From positions 310,001 to 374,000 of the forward strand of contig NZ_JODC01000009.1 of NCBI RefSeq assembly GCF_000720765.1: DNA of 64,000 bases, read 5' to 3'. Within the stretch, counting starts at the first letter, position 1, and the number at the start of each line of letters is the position of its first letter. Made by a program: the position numbers and the translations under genes. Source of the DNA: Streptomyces sp. NRRL S-646 (GTDB lineage Bacteria > Actinomycetota > Actinomycetes > Streptomycetales > Streptomycetaceae). Of this stretch, positions 47,807 to 55,669 are shown piece by piece. Under the pieces are notes generated by a model. That model saw nothing but the letters and a program-made list of their open reading frames with translations, was not told the origin of the DNA and ran no database searches.

Positions 47807-49098
47807 TGGCACAGGTGTTGGAGTTCAGGCTCCCCGACCTCGGGGAGGGGCTCACCGAGGCGGAGATCGTCCGCTGGCTGGTGGAGGTCGGCGACGTCGT
47901 CGCGGTCGACCAGCCGGTCGTCGAGGTCGAGACGGCCAAGGCGCTGGTCGACGTGCCCTGCCCCTACGGCGGCGTGGTCACCGCCCGCTTCGGTGAGGAG
48001 GGCACCGAACTGCCCGTCGGCGCACCCCTGCTGACGGTCGCGGTCGGACCGGCGGCTTCAGGGAGTGAGACCGAGGGCTCGGGCAACGTGCTGGTGGGAT
48101 ACGGCACTTCGGAGGCGCCCGCGCGACGCAGGAGGGTACGGCCGGGACAGACGGCGCCCGCCGCGCCCCGGGAGGCGAACGGAAGCTCCGGCGCACGCGA
48201 GGCGGCGGACGGACCCGTCCCCGTGATCTCGCCGCTGGTGCGCCGGCTCGCCCGGCAGAACGGCCTGGACCTGAAGGAGATGACGGGCTCCGGCCCCGAC
48301 GGGCTGATCCTCCGCGCGGACGTCGAGTACGCGCTGCGTGCCGCCGAGGCACAGGGACGGGCGGCGGAGACCGCTGCCGCGCCCCAGGCGCCCACCGCAG
48401 CACCCGGCACCGGCCTCCGCATCCCCCTCAAGGGCATCCGGGGTGCCGTCGCCGACAAGCTCTCCCGCAGCCGCCGCGAGATACCGGACGCGACCTGCTG
48501 GGTGGACGCCGACGCGACCGAGCTCATGCGCGCGCGTGCCGCGATGAACGCCTCGGGCGGGCCGAAGATCTCCATCCTCGCCCTGCTGGCCCGCATCTGC
48601 ACGGCCGCCCTCGCCCGGTTCCCCGAGCTCAACTCCACGGTCGACACGGAGGCCAGGGAGGTCGTCCAGCTCGACCAGGTGCACCTCGGCTTCGCCGCGC
48701 AGACCGAGCGGGGCCTCGTCGTGCCGGTCGTACGGGACGCCCACGCGCGCGACGCCGAAGCGCTCACCGCGGAGTTCGCCCGGCTGACCGAGGCGGCCCG
48801 CACCGGCAGCCTCACACCCGGGGAACTCACCGGTGGCACCTTCACGTTGAACAACTACGGCGTGTTCGGTGTCGACGGGTCCACGCCGATCATCAACCAC
48901 CCCGAGGCCGCCATGCTCGGCGTCGGCCGCATCGTCCCCAAGCCGTGGGTGCACGAGGGCGAGCTCGCCGTGCGGCAGGTCGTCCAGCTCTCGCTCACCT
49001 TCGACCACCGGGTGTGCGACGGCGGCACGGCAGGCGGCTTCCTGCGGTACGTGGCGGACTGCGTGGAACAGCCGGCGGTCCTGCTGCGCACGCTGTGA
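47806..49098 (+). CDS. bkdC: Branched-chain 2-oxo acid dehydrogenase E2 acyltransferase (cluster 1)
   Basis: E2 carries the acyl group on lipoyl-lysine and transfers it to CoA. This 430-residue protein has a lipoyl domain (residues 3-78) with Lys45 in VEVETAKALVDV, a Pro/Ala linker, a peripheral subunit-binding domain near 145-180 (ISPLVRRLARQNGLDL) and the catalytic domain with His401 and Asp405 in DHRVCDGG. The E3 (lipoamide dehydrogenase) is not in this operon and must come from elsewhere. Confidence 0.93.
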   Translation: MAQVLEFRLPDLGEGLTEAEIVRWLVEVGDVVAVDQPVVEVETAKALVDVPCPYGGVVTARFGEEGTELPVGAPLLTVAVGPAASGSETEGSGNVLVGYGTSEAPARRRRVRPGQTAPAAPREANGSSGAREAADGPVPVISPLVRRLARQNGLDLKEMTGSGPDGLILRADVEYALRAAEAQGRAAETAAAPQAPTAAPGTGLRIPLKGIRGAVADKLSRSRREIPDATCWVDADATELMRARAAMNASGGPKISILALLARICTAALARFPELNSTVDTEAREVVQLDQVHLGFAAQTERGLVVPVVRDAHARDAEALTAEFARLTEAARTGSLTPGELTGGTFTLNNYGVFGVDGSTPIINHPEAAMLGVGRIVPKPWVHEGELAVRQVVQLSLTFDHRVCDGGTAGGFLRYVADCVEQPAVLLRTL

Positions 49099-49172
49099 CG
49101 GCGAGGACGCCCGCACGTTCCGGGTGACGCCCATGCGTTCCCTGTGATCGTGACGGCACGCATACTCGGGGG

Positions 49173-50111
49173 ATGACCTCGCACGAGCCCTCCGGCGACC
49201 GCGACGCCGCCCCGGCGCACGACGCGTACGACGCCGTCGTGCTCGCCGGGGGCGCCGCCCGGCGGCTCGGCGGCGCCGACAAGCCCGGCCTGCGCGTCGG
49301 CGGCCGGGCGCTGCTCGACCGGGTGCTGACCGCCTGCGCCGGCGCCCGCACGACCGTCGTCGTCGCGGGCTCCAGGCCCACCGCCCGGCCCGTGCGGTGG
49401 GCCCGCGAGGACCCGCCGGGCGGGGGCCCCCTCGCCGCGCTCGGCGCCGGACTGCACCACACCACGGCCGCGCAGACCGTGGTTCTCTCCGCCGACCTGC
49501 CGTTCCTCGGCACGGCGACCGTGCCGCGGCTGCTGAGCGCACTGCAGACGAGCGACGCCGACGGCGTCCTGCTCACCGACGCCGACGGCCGCGACCAGCC
49601 CCTCGTGGCCGCCTACCGCACGCACGCGCTGCGCCGCGAACTGGCCGCGCTCGCCACCGAGCACGGCAGCCTCACCGGGCTGCCGCTGCGCCGGCTGACC
49701 GCAGCGCTCCACCTCACCCGCGTCCCGGACCCCGTCGCCTCCTTCGACTGCGACACCTGGGACGACATCGCCACCGCCAGGGCACGCATCAGGGAGCATG
49801 GGCACGTGTTGGATGAATGGATTTCCGCAGCCAAGGACGAGCTGGGCATCGACCTGGACGTCGACACCGGTGTCCTGCTCGACCTCGCCCGCGACGCCGC
49901 ACACGGGGTGGCCAGGCCCGCGGCACCGCTGACCACCTTCCTCGTCGGTTACGCGGCCGCCCAGGCCGGCGGCGGCCCCGAAGCCGTCGCCGAAGCCGCC
50001 CGCAAGGCCGTGGCCCTCGCCCTGCGCTGGGCCGACGAGGCCGACGAGACGGACAAGGCCGCCGGTGCCAAGTCGGACGCCGGCTCCGACACCCGCCCGG
50101 ACGCCGGATGA
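49173..50111 (+). CDS. mobA: MobA-like molybdenum cofactor guanylyltransferase fused to DUF6457
   Basis: The 312-residue protein has an N-terminal nucleotidyltransferase of the MobA group (residues 18-200): VVLAGGAARRLGGADKPGL, the LSADLPFLG metal site and DGRDQPLVAAYR. MobA attaches GMP to molybdopterin. A C-terminal segment (about residues 205-300, DEWISAAKDELGIDLDVDT and GYAAAQAGGGPEAVAEAARKA) matches DUF6457, a small domain otherwise found as a separate protein. A four-base ATGA overlap with moeA joins both to molybdenum cofactor synthesis. Confidence 0.87.
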   Translation: MTSHEPSGDRDAAPAHDAYDAVVLAGGAARRLGGADKPGLRVGGRALLDRVLTACAGARTTVVVAGSRPTARPVRWAREDPPGGGPLAALGAGLHHTTAAQTVVLSADLPFLGTATVPRLLSALQTSDADGVLLTDADGRDQPLVAAYRTHALRRELAALATEHGSLTGLPLRRLTAALHLTRVPDPVASFDCDTWDDIATARARIREHGHVLDEWISAAKDELGIDLDVDTGVLLDLARDAAHGVARPAAPLTTFLVGYAAAQAGGGPEAVAEAARKAVALALRWADEADETDKAAGAKSDAGSDTRPDAG

Positions 50112-51490
50112 CCGCGCGCTCCACCCCGCCCGGCGAGGACGTCGAGGACCTCGACGTCGAGGAGGTACTCGCCCTGGTGAAGGAACCCGACCACCGCGCC
50201 CCCGGCAACCGCACCCCCGGCGACTCCGCGCAGGTGCCCGCCCCGCAGGCTGCCCACCTCGCCGCGCCGCACAAGCCCGACGCCCACCACCGGGCCACCC
50301 CCTGGCCCGAGGCCCGGGCGATCGCCGCCCGCGCCGCCCGTTCCGCCGCCCGCCGCCCCCTCGTCTCGGTCCCCCTCGAAACCTCCCTCGGCCTCACGCT
50401 GGCCGCCCCCCTCACCGCCCTCACCGACCTGCCCTCCTTCGACACCTCGGCGATGGACGGCTGGGCGGTCGCGGGACCCGGCCCCTGGGACGTACGGGAC
50501 GAGGGCGTCCTGGCCGGACACGCCGAGCCCGGAGCACTCACCGACGGCGAGGCCGTCCGTATCGCCACCGGCGCCCGCATCCCCCCGGACACCACCGCCG
50601 TGATCCGCAGCGAACACGGCCGCACCGACGACAAGGGCCGCCTGCACGCCACTCGCGAGGTGCAGCACGGCCAGGACATCCGCCCCCGCGGCCAGGAGTG
50701 CCGCACCGGCGACCAGCTCCTGCCCGTCGGCGCCCTCGTGACCCCGGCCGTGCTCGGCCTCGCCGCGGCCGCCGGCTACGACACCGTCAACGCCGTCCCC
50801 CGCCCACGCGTCGAAGTCCTCGTCCTGGGCGACGAACTGCTCACCGAGGGACGGCCGCACGACGGCCTGATCAGGGACGCCCTCGGCCCGATGCTGCCGC
50901 CCTGGCTGCGGGCAATGGGTGCCGAGGTGACCTCCGTACGCAGGCTCGGGGACGACGCCAAGGCCCTGCGCAAGGCCATCACGGGCTCCGAGGCCGACCT
51001 GATCGTCACCACCGGCGGCACCGCCTCCGGACCGGTCGACCACGTGCACCCGACCCTCCAGCGCATCGGCGCCGAACTCCTCGTGGACGGCGTGAAGGTG
51101 CGCCCCGGCCACCCCATGCTGCTGGCCCGCACCAAGGAGAACCAGCACCTCGTCGGACTGCCCGGCAACCCCCTCGCAGCCGTCTCCGGCCTGCTCACCC
51201 TCGCCGAACCCCTGCTGCGCACGCTCGCCGCACGTCCCGCCCCGGAGCCGTACGCCCTGCCGCTCCAGGACGGGGTGCACGGGCATCCGTACGACACCCG
51301 GCTCATCCCCGTCGTGCTGCGCGGCGACAGCGCCGTGCCGCTGCACTACAACGGTCCGGCCATGCTGCGCGGCATCGCGGCGGCCGACGCCCTCGCGGTC
51401 GTACCACCGGGCGGCGCCCGCCCGGGTCAGGAACTGGAGCTCCTCGACCTGCCCTGGGCGTCCGCCGGAATCGGGGTGTGTTTCACGTGA
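50108..51490 (+). CDS. moeA: Molybdopterin molybdenumtransferase MoeA
   Basis: MoeA inserts molybdate into adenylylated molybdopterin. The 460-residue protein has a 75-residue Asp/Pro/His-rich start not usual in MoeA, then domains I-IV: SFDTSAMDGWAV, ARIPPDTTAVI, EVLVLGDELLTEG, VTTGGTASGPVDHV and GLPGNPLAAVSG near the end. ATG 50108 overlaps the mobA stop by four bases. Its 3' end overlaps the next gene's GTG and carries a parS site. Confidence 0.92.
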   Translation: MTARSTPPGEDVEDLDVEEVLALVKEPDHRAPGNRTPGDSAQVPAPQAAHLAAPHKPDAHHRATPWPEARAIAARAARSAARRPLVSVPLETSLGLTLAAPLTALTDLPSFDTSAMDGWAVAGPGPWDVRDEGVLAGHAEPGALTDGEAVRIATGARIPPDTTAVIRSEHGRTDDKGRLHATREVQHGQDIRPRGQECRTGDQLLPVGALVTPAVLGLAAAAGYDTVNAVPRPRVEVLVLGDELLTEGRPHDGLIRDALGPMLPPWLRAMGAEVTSVRRLGDDAKALRKAITGSEADLIVTTGGTASGPVDHVHPTLQRIGAELLVDGVKVRPGHPMLLARTKENQHLVGLPGNPLAAVSGLLTLAEPLLRTLAARPAPEPYALPLQDGVHGHPYDTRLIPVVLRGDSAVPLHYNGPAMLRGIAAADALAVVPPGGARPGQELELLDLPWASAGIGVCFT

Positions 51491-51493
51491 AAC
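51480..51493. promoter_or_regulatory. parS site at the moeA / potassium-channel junction
   Basis: The perfect GTTTCACGTGAAAC spans the last codons of moeA and the start of the channel gene, so it is coding on both sides. It is a second exact parS in the window. Confidence 0.95.
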
Positions 51494-52584
51494 TTCCGGG
51501 CCATGACGCGATCGCCCGCCAGGCGGACGAACATCTCGTGACCCATCGCGTGAGACTGCCGAGGAAGGTGGTCGAGCGGCCGATACGCCAGGTCGCCAAA
51601 CGGCTGTTACTGGCCCTCGCGGTCCTGGTCGCGACCGCTCTGATCGTCTACGCCGACCACGACGGCTACAACGACAACTCCGACCGGTCGGTCGACCTGC
51701 TGGACGCCTTCTACTACGCGACCGTCACCCTCTCCACCACCGGATACGGCGACATCACCCCGGTCAGCGACACTGCCCGGTTCACCAACATCTTCGTCGT
51801 CACGCCGCTGCGCGTGCTCTTTCTGATCATCCTGGTCGGCACCACGCTCGAGGTCCTCACCGAGCGCACCCGGGAGGAATGGCGACTGAACCGCTGGAGG
51901 TCCACCTTGCGCGACCACACCGTCGTCGTCGGCTTCGGCACGAAGGGGCGCTCGGCGATCCTGACCGTGTGCGCGACGGGACTGAAGAAGGAGCAGGTCG
52001 TCGTGGTCGACCCCAGCTCCAAGGTGATCGAGGCGGCGACGGCCGAGGGCTACGCCGGTGTGGTCGGGGACGCGACGCGCAGCGACGTGCTGAAGCGGGC
52101 CGAGGTGCACCGGGCGCGGCAGATCATCATCGCCACCCAGCGCGACGACACGGCCGTACTCGTCACGCTGACGGCACGGCAGCTCAACCGCGGGGCGAAG
52201 ATCGTGGCCGCGGTGCGCGAGGAGGAGAACGCGCCGTTGCTCCAGCAGTCCGGCGCCGACGCGGTCATCACCAGCGCCAGCGCCGCCGGCCGCCTGCTCG
52301 GCCTGTCCGTGCTCAGCCCGGCCGCCGCCATGGTCATGGAGGACCTCATCCAGCAGGGCAGCGGCCTCGACATGGTCGAGCGGCCGGTCGTGAAGGCCGA
52401 GGCGGGCAAGACACCGCGGGAGACCGAGGACCTGGTCGTGAGCGTCGTACGCGGGCACCGGGTGCTCGGATACGACGATCCGGCCGTCGGGACACTGCAG
52501 TTGACGGACCGGCTGATCACCATCGTCCGGGCGTCGCCGGGCGCACAGGTCGCACCCGACGTCCGGCCCCTGCGCCAGGTGTGA
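51487..52584 (+). CDS. Potassium channel with RCK/TrkA-N domain; contains a TTA codon
   Basis: This 365-residue protein has a short cytoplasmic start, a membrane helix at about residues 38-56, a pore loop with the selectivity filter TTGYGD (84-89), a second helix near residues 98-114, and a cytoplasmic RCK domain beginning VVVGFGTKGRSAIL with VVVDPSSKVIEAA. It is a two-helix K+ channel of the KcsA/MthK type. Residue 41 is encoded by TTA (51607-51609), so expression probably depends on the bldA tRNA. GTG 51487 overlaps the moeA stop by four bases and lies inside parS. Confidence 0.9.
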   Translation: MKLPGHDAIARQADEHLVTHRVRLPRKVVERPIRQVAKRLLLALAVLVATALIVYADHDGYNDNSDRSVDLLDAFYYATVTLSTTGYGDITPVSDTARFTNIFVVTPLRVLFLIILVGTTLEVLTERTREEWRLNRWRSTLRDHTVVVGFGTKGRSAILTVCATGLKKEQVVVVDPSSKVIEAATAEGYAGVVGDATRSDVLKRAEVHRARQIIIATQRDDTAVLVTLTARQLNRGAKIVAAVREEENAPLLQQSGADAVITSASAAGRLLGLSVLSPAAAMVMEDLIQQGSGLDMVERPVVKAEAGKTPRETEDLVVSVVRGHRVLGYDDPAVGTLQLTDRLITIVRASPGAQVAPDVRPLRQV

Positions 52585-52671
52585 TCACCTGCGGTTGCAG
52601 CGCCGCACCGTGACCGGCCCGAGGACCGGCAGGCCCGCGCACCGCCGACGCCAGGGAGTAGCGTCCCCTTC

Positions 52672-53652
52672 ATGCATGCGATCACGATTCCCGAACCTGG
52701 TGGGCCCGAGGCGCTGGTGTGGGACGAGGTCCCGGATCCGGTGGCCGGTGAGGGCGAGGTCCTGGTCGAGGTGGTGGCCAGCGCCGTCAACCGCGCCGAC
52801 ATCCTGCAGCGGCAGGGCTTCTACGACCCGCCGCCGGGCGCGTCCCGCCATCCCGGTCTGGAGTGCTCCGGCCGGGTCGCCGCGCTCGGTCCCGGAGTCT
52901 CCGGCTGGGCGGTCGGCGACGAGGTGTGCGCGCTGCTCGCGGGCGGCGGCTACGCCGAGAAGGTGGCGATCCCGGCCGGCCAACTGCTGCCCGTCCCCAA
53001 GGGCATCGACCTCAGGCAGGCGGCCGCGCTGCCCGAGGTGGTCTGCACGGTCTGGTCCAACGTCTTCATGATCGCCCACCTGCGCCCGGGCGAGACGCTG
53101 CTCGTGCACGGCGGCTCCAGCGGCATCGGCACCATGGCCATCCAGCTCGCCAAGGCCGTCGGCGCCAAGGTCGCCGTCACGGCGGGCACCGAGGAGAAGC
53201 TGCAGCAGTGCGCCGATCTGGGCGCCGACATCCTGATCAACTACCGGGAGCAGGACTTCGTCGCCGAGGTCAAGAAGGCCACGGACGGCGCGGGCGCCGA
53301 CGTCATCCTCGACAACATGGGCGCCAAGTACCTGGACCGCAACGTCCAGGCCCTCGCCGTCAACGGCCGGCTCGCGATCATCGGTATGCAGGGCGGCATC
53401 AAGGGGGAGCTGAACATCGCCGCGCTCCTGAGCAAGCGGGCCGCGATCAGCGCGACCTCGCTGCGGGCCCGCCCGCTCCCCGAGAAGGCGGCGATCGTCG
53501 CGGCCGTACGCGAGCATGTGTGGCCCCTGCTCGATGCCGGCCACGTCCGCCCCGTTGTCGACCGCGAACTCCCGATGGACGACGCGGCGGCAGCCCACCG
53601 GGTGGTCGAGGAGAGCGGACATGTGGGCAAGGTGCTGCTGGTCGTGCCCTAG
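52672..53652 (+). CDS. NAD(P)H quinone oxidoreductase, medium-chain family
   Basis: This 326-residue enzyme belongs to the zinc-independent medium-chain dehydrogenase/quinone reductase group (PIG3/QOR-like). Motifs are MHAITIPEPGGPEALVW, NRADILQRQGFYDPPPG, the cofactor-binding LLVHGGSSGIGTMAIQLAKAVG and VLDNMGAKYLD in the form ILDNMGAKYLDRN. No zinc-ligand cysteines of alcohol dehydrogenases are seen. The electron acceptor is unknown. It is probably monocistronic. Confidence 0.92.
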   Translation: MHAITIPEPGGPEALVWDEVPDPVAGEGEVLVEVVASAVNRADILQRQGFYDPPPGASRHPGLECSGRVAALGPGVSGWAVGDEVCALLAGGGYAEKVAIPAGQLLPVPKGIDLRQAAALPEVVCTVWSNVFMIAHLRPGETLLVHGGSSGIGTMAIQLAKAVGAKVAVTAGTEEKLQQCADLGADILINYREQDFVAEVKKATDGAGADVILDNMGAKYLDRNVQALAVNGRLAIIGMQGGIKGELNIAALLSKRAAISATSLRARPLPEKAAIVAAVREHVWPLLDAGHVRPVVDRELPMDDAAAAHRVVEESGHVGKVLLVVP

Positions 53653-53666
53653 ATTCCCCGAGTGCG

Positions 53667-54269
53667 CTATGCCCGCCGCATCCGCAGGCCGATGAAGGCG
53701 AGTCCCAGGCCGAGCCCGATCAGGACCAGCCCGCTGCCCAGCGGCAGGATCCGCAGGACGGGCTCGGCGGGCTGCTCGGCGGCCCGCTGCGCAGTGCGCT
53801 GCGCGGGTTTGGAGGGCACCAGGCCTGCCTCCGCGGGCGGCGACGCCGAGGCGGCCTGACCCGCGTCCGACTCCCCCTCCCGGGAAGACGATTCCTCGTC
53901 CCCCTCGTCCGAGGGGGCGGACGCGTCCGCCGTCTCCCGTCGTCCCGGCCGCTCCCGGCCCTCACCCGCCCGGCTCCCGGCGCGGGACGGCCCGGGGGAG
54001 GCGGTGGAGGAGACAGAGGCAGACGGGGAGGCTTCCCGGGAGGCAGCCGCAGGGGCTCCCTCAGCAGCCGTACGACCAGTGTCGTGCGTCGAAACGCTCC
54101 CGCGCCCCGGTACGGCCTCGTGCGTCGAAACGCTCCCGTGCGTCGACACACCTCCGTACGAGGCAATCGCCCCGTACGACGAACCACTCCCGTACGGGAA
54201 CACCAGTACGCCGGCCCCCACCCCCACGACCAGTCCGGCCCCCTTCAAAGCACGCAGCCATGGATTCAC
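53667..54269 (-). CDS. Low-complexity exported protein with C-terminal membrane segment
   Basis: This 200-residue protein has an N-terminal hydrophobic segment (residues 7-24, ALKGAGLVVGVGAGVLVF), a long Ser/Ala/Gly/Pro/Glu-rich middle with STHGSVSTHEAV-type repeats, and a C-terminal membrane helix (ILPLGSGLVLIGLGLGLAFIG) with Arg-rich end. No conserved domain was recognised. GTG 54269 is the best start, but its ribosome site is weak. Such sequences may be spacers or signals at the cell surface. It converges on the quinone oxidoreductase gene 14 bp away. Confidence 0.6.
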   Translation of the reverse strand: MNPWLRALKGAGLVVGVGAGVLVFPYGSGSSYGAIASYGGVSTHGSVSTHEAVPGRGSVSTHDTGRTAAEGAPAAASREASPSASVSSTASPGPSRAGSRAGEGRERPGRRETADASAPSDEGDEESSSREGESDAGQAASASPPAEAGLVPSKPAQRTAQRAAEQPAEPVLRILPLGSGLVLIGLGLGLAFIGLRMRRA

Positions 54270-54347
54270 GCCCCAAGCGTCACATTGGCCCGTACTTCCG
54301 GCATTCCGGGTTCCGCCAAAAATCCGAACCCGCTGCACAATCCGGGT

Positions 54348-54955
54348 ATGTCGATTCGTCACGGGCTGCTGGCGCTCCTCGAAGACGGCCCCCGCTACGG
54401 CTCCCGGCTGCGCACCGAGTTCGAGGCACGCACGGCCGGCACCTGGCCGCTGAACATCGGGCAGGTCCACACGACCCTCGGCCGGCTGGAACGGGACGGG
54501 ATGGTCGTCCAGGACGGCGAGGACGAGGCCGGGCGGGTGCTGTACGCGCTGACCGAGGCGGGCCGGGCCGAGCTGCGGGCCTGGTTCGCGCGTCCCGTAC
54601 AGCGGGCCGCTCCACCGCGCGACGAGCTGGCGATCAAGCTGGTCCTGGCGGTCGGGGCACCCGGCGTCGACGTGCGGAAGGTCGTCGAGGCGCAGCGCCG
54701 GCATGTCGCGGTGCGCTCCACGAGTACGTACGGCAGCGGGCGCATGCGCTGGGCCGGACACCCGGGCACCCGGACGAGCCGGCGCGGCTGCTCGTGCTGG
54801 AGCAGCTCATCTGCCACACGGAGGCCGAGATCCGCTGGCTGGACCTCCCCCACTTCTCGACTTCGCTCGAACGGGGGGGGGGACCCCACCGAGGCCCGGC
54901 TGCTCCGGCTCAGGACGGAAACCCACGCGCCGTGACGGAAATTCACGCGCCGTGA
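54348..54955 (+). pseudogene. PadR-family regulator with two compensating frameshifts
   Basis: PadR-type helix-turn-helix regulators usually act as repressors. Here ATG 54348 opens a good PadR N-terminus (MSIRHGLLALLEDGPRYGSRL, GQVHTTLGRLERDGMV). Near 54715 the matching sequence moves to another frame (ALHEYVRQRAHALG, EPARLLVLEQLICHTEAEIRW), and at the ten-G run (54873-54882) it returns to the original frame (DPTEARLLRLRTETHAP). This needs one base lost and one gained, either real mutations or assembly errors. The original-frame stop is at 54935; the second-frame stop is at 54955. Confidence 0.75.
54873..54882. repeat. Ten-guanine homopolymer in a padR gene
   Basis: A run of ten G residues lies where the padR reading frame changes back. 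Such a run is a slippage hot spot for replication and for sequencing. Confidence 0.85.
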
Positions 54956-54973
54956 CGGAAACTCCCGCACCGT
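54914..54973. repeat. Three 20-bp tandem repeats across the padR stop
   Basis: Units at 54914-54933, 54934-54953 and 54954-54973 all begin GACGGAAA and end with a CCGT motif. The stop of padR lies in the second unit. Confidence 0.85.
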
Positions 54974-55041
54974 AAACGGTGGATCACCCTCCACAGGGGG
55001 CACCACGGTGATGAGATGCACACGTGCGAGAGAATGGCGGC

Positions 55042-55578
55042 ATGGAGATGCCGAGGAACGACAGGTCGCCGGAGAACCCCCAGATCCTGGTCGTGGGCCA
55101 GGACGGCATGGCGATTGGCGGTGGGGACGAGGACTCCCGCGAGATTCCGGTGACGGAGCAGGTCGAGCAGCCGGCCAAGGTGATGCGGATCGGCAGCATG
55201 ATCAAGCAGCTCCTGGAGGAGGTGCGCGCCGCTCCCCTGGACGAGGCGAGCCGGGCCCGGCTCAAGGAGATCCACCGCAGCTCGGTGAAGGAGCTGGAGG
55301 ACGGGCTGGCGCCGGAGCTGGTCGAGGAACTGGAGCGGCTCTCGCTGCCCTTCACGGACGACGGCACGCCCAGCGACGCCGAACTGCGCATCGCGCAGGC
55401 CCAGTTGGTGGGCTGGCTGGAGGGCCTCTTCCACGGCATCCAGACCACGCTGTTCGCCCAGCAGATGGCCGCGCGGGCCCAGTTGGAGCAGATGCGGCGC
55501 GCGCTGCCGCCGGGCGTGGGTCACGAGATGGGCGAGGAAGGCCACCCGGCCGGCCGCTCGGGCGGGCCGTACCTGTAG
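55042..55578 (+). CDS. bpa: Bacterial proteasome activator Bpa
   Basis: Bpa (PafE) is an ATP-independent ring that opens the actinobacterial 20S proteasome for certain unfolded proteins. This 178-residue protein has the helical core (EQPAKVMRIGSMIKQLLEEV, RAAPLDEASRARLKEIH, SDAELRIAQAQLVGWLEGL, QTTLFAQQMAARAQLEQMRR) and ends in GGPYL. In mycobacteria the C-terminal activator motif is GQYL; here Gln is Pro, and the final Tyr-Leu is kept. ATG 55042 fits the family start; GTG 55024 is possible. The proteasome itself is not in the window. Confidence 0.93.
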   Translation: MEMPRNDRSPENPQILVVGQDGMAIGGGDEDSREIPVTEQVEQPAKVMRIGSMIKQLLEEVRAAPLDEASRARLKEIHRSSVKELEDGLAPELVEELERLSLPFTDDGTPSDAELRIAQAQLVGWLEGLFHGIQTTLFAQQMAARAQLEQMRRALPPGVGHEMGEEGHPAGRSGGPYL

Positions 55579-55609
55579 CCACCTGAACGACCTGTGGCGA
55601 CGTGTGCGA

Positions 55610-55641
55610 AAGGGCCCGGCGGCTTCGGCCGCCGGGCCCTT
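55610..55641. terminator. Perfect bidirectional terminator hairpin
   Basis: A 14-bp perfect stem (AAGGGCCCGGCGGC and complement) closed by a TTCG tetraloop lies between bpa and the convergent kinase gene. Confidence 0.93.
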
Positions 55642-55669
55642 CGTCATGTCTGCGTCCGGGTGCCCGGGG

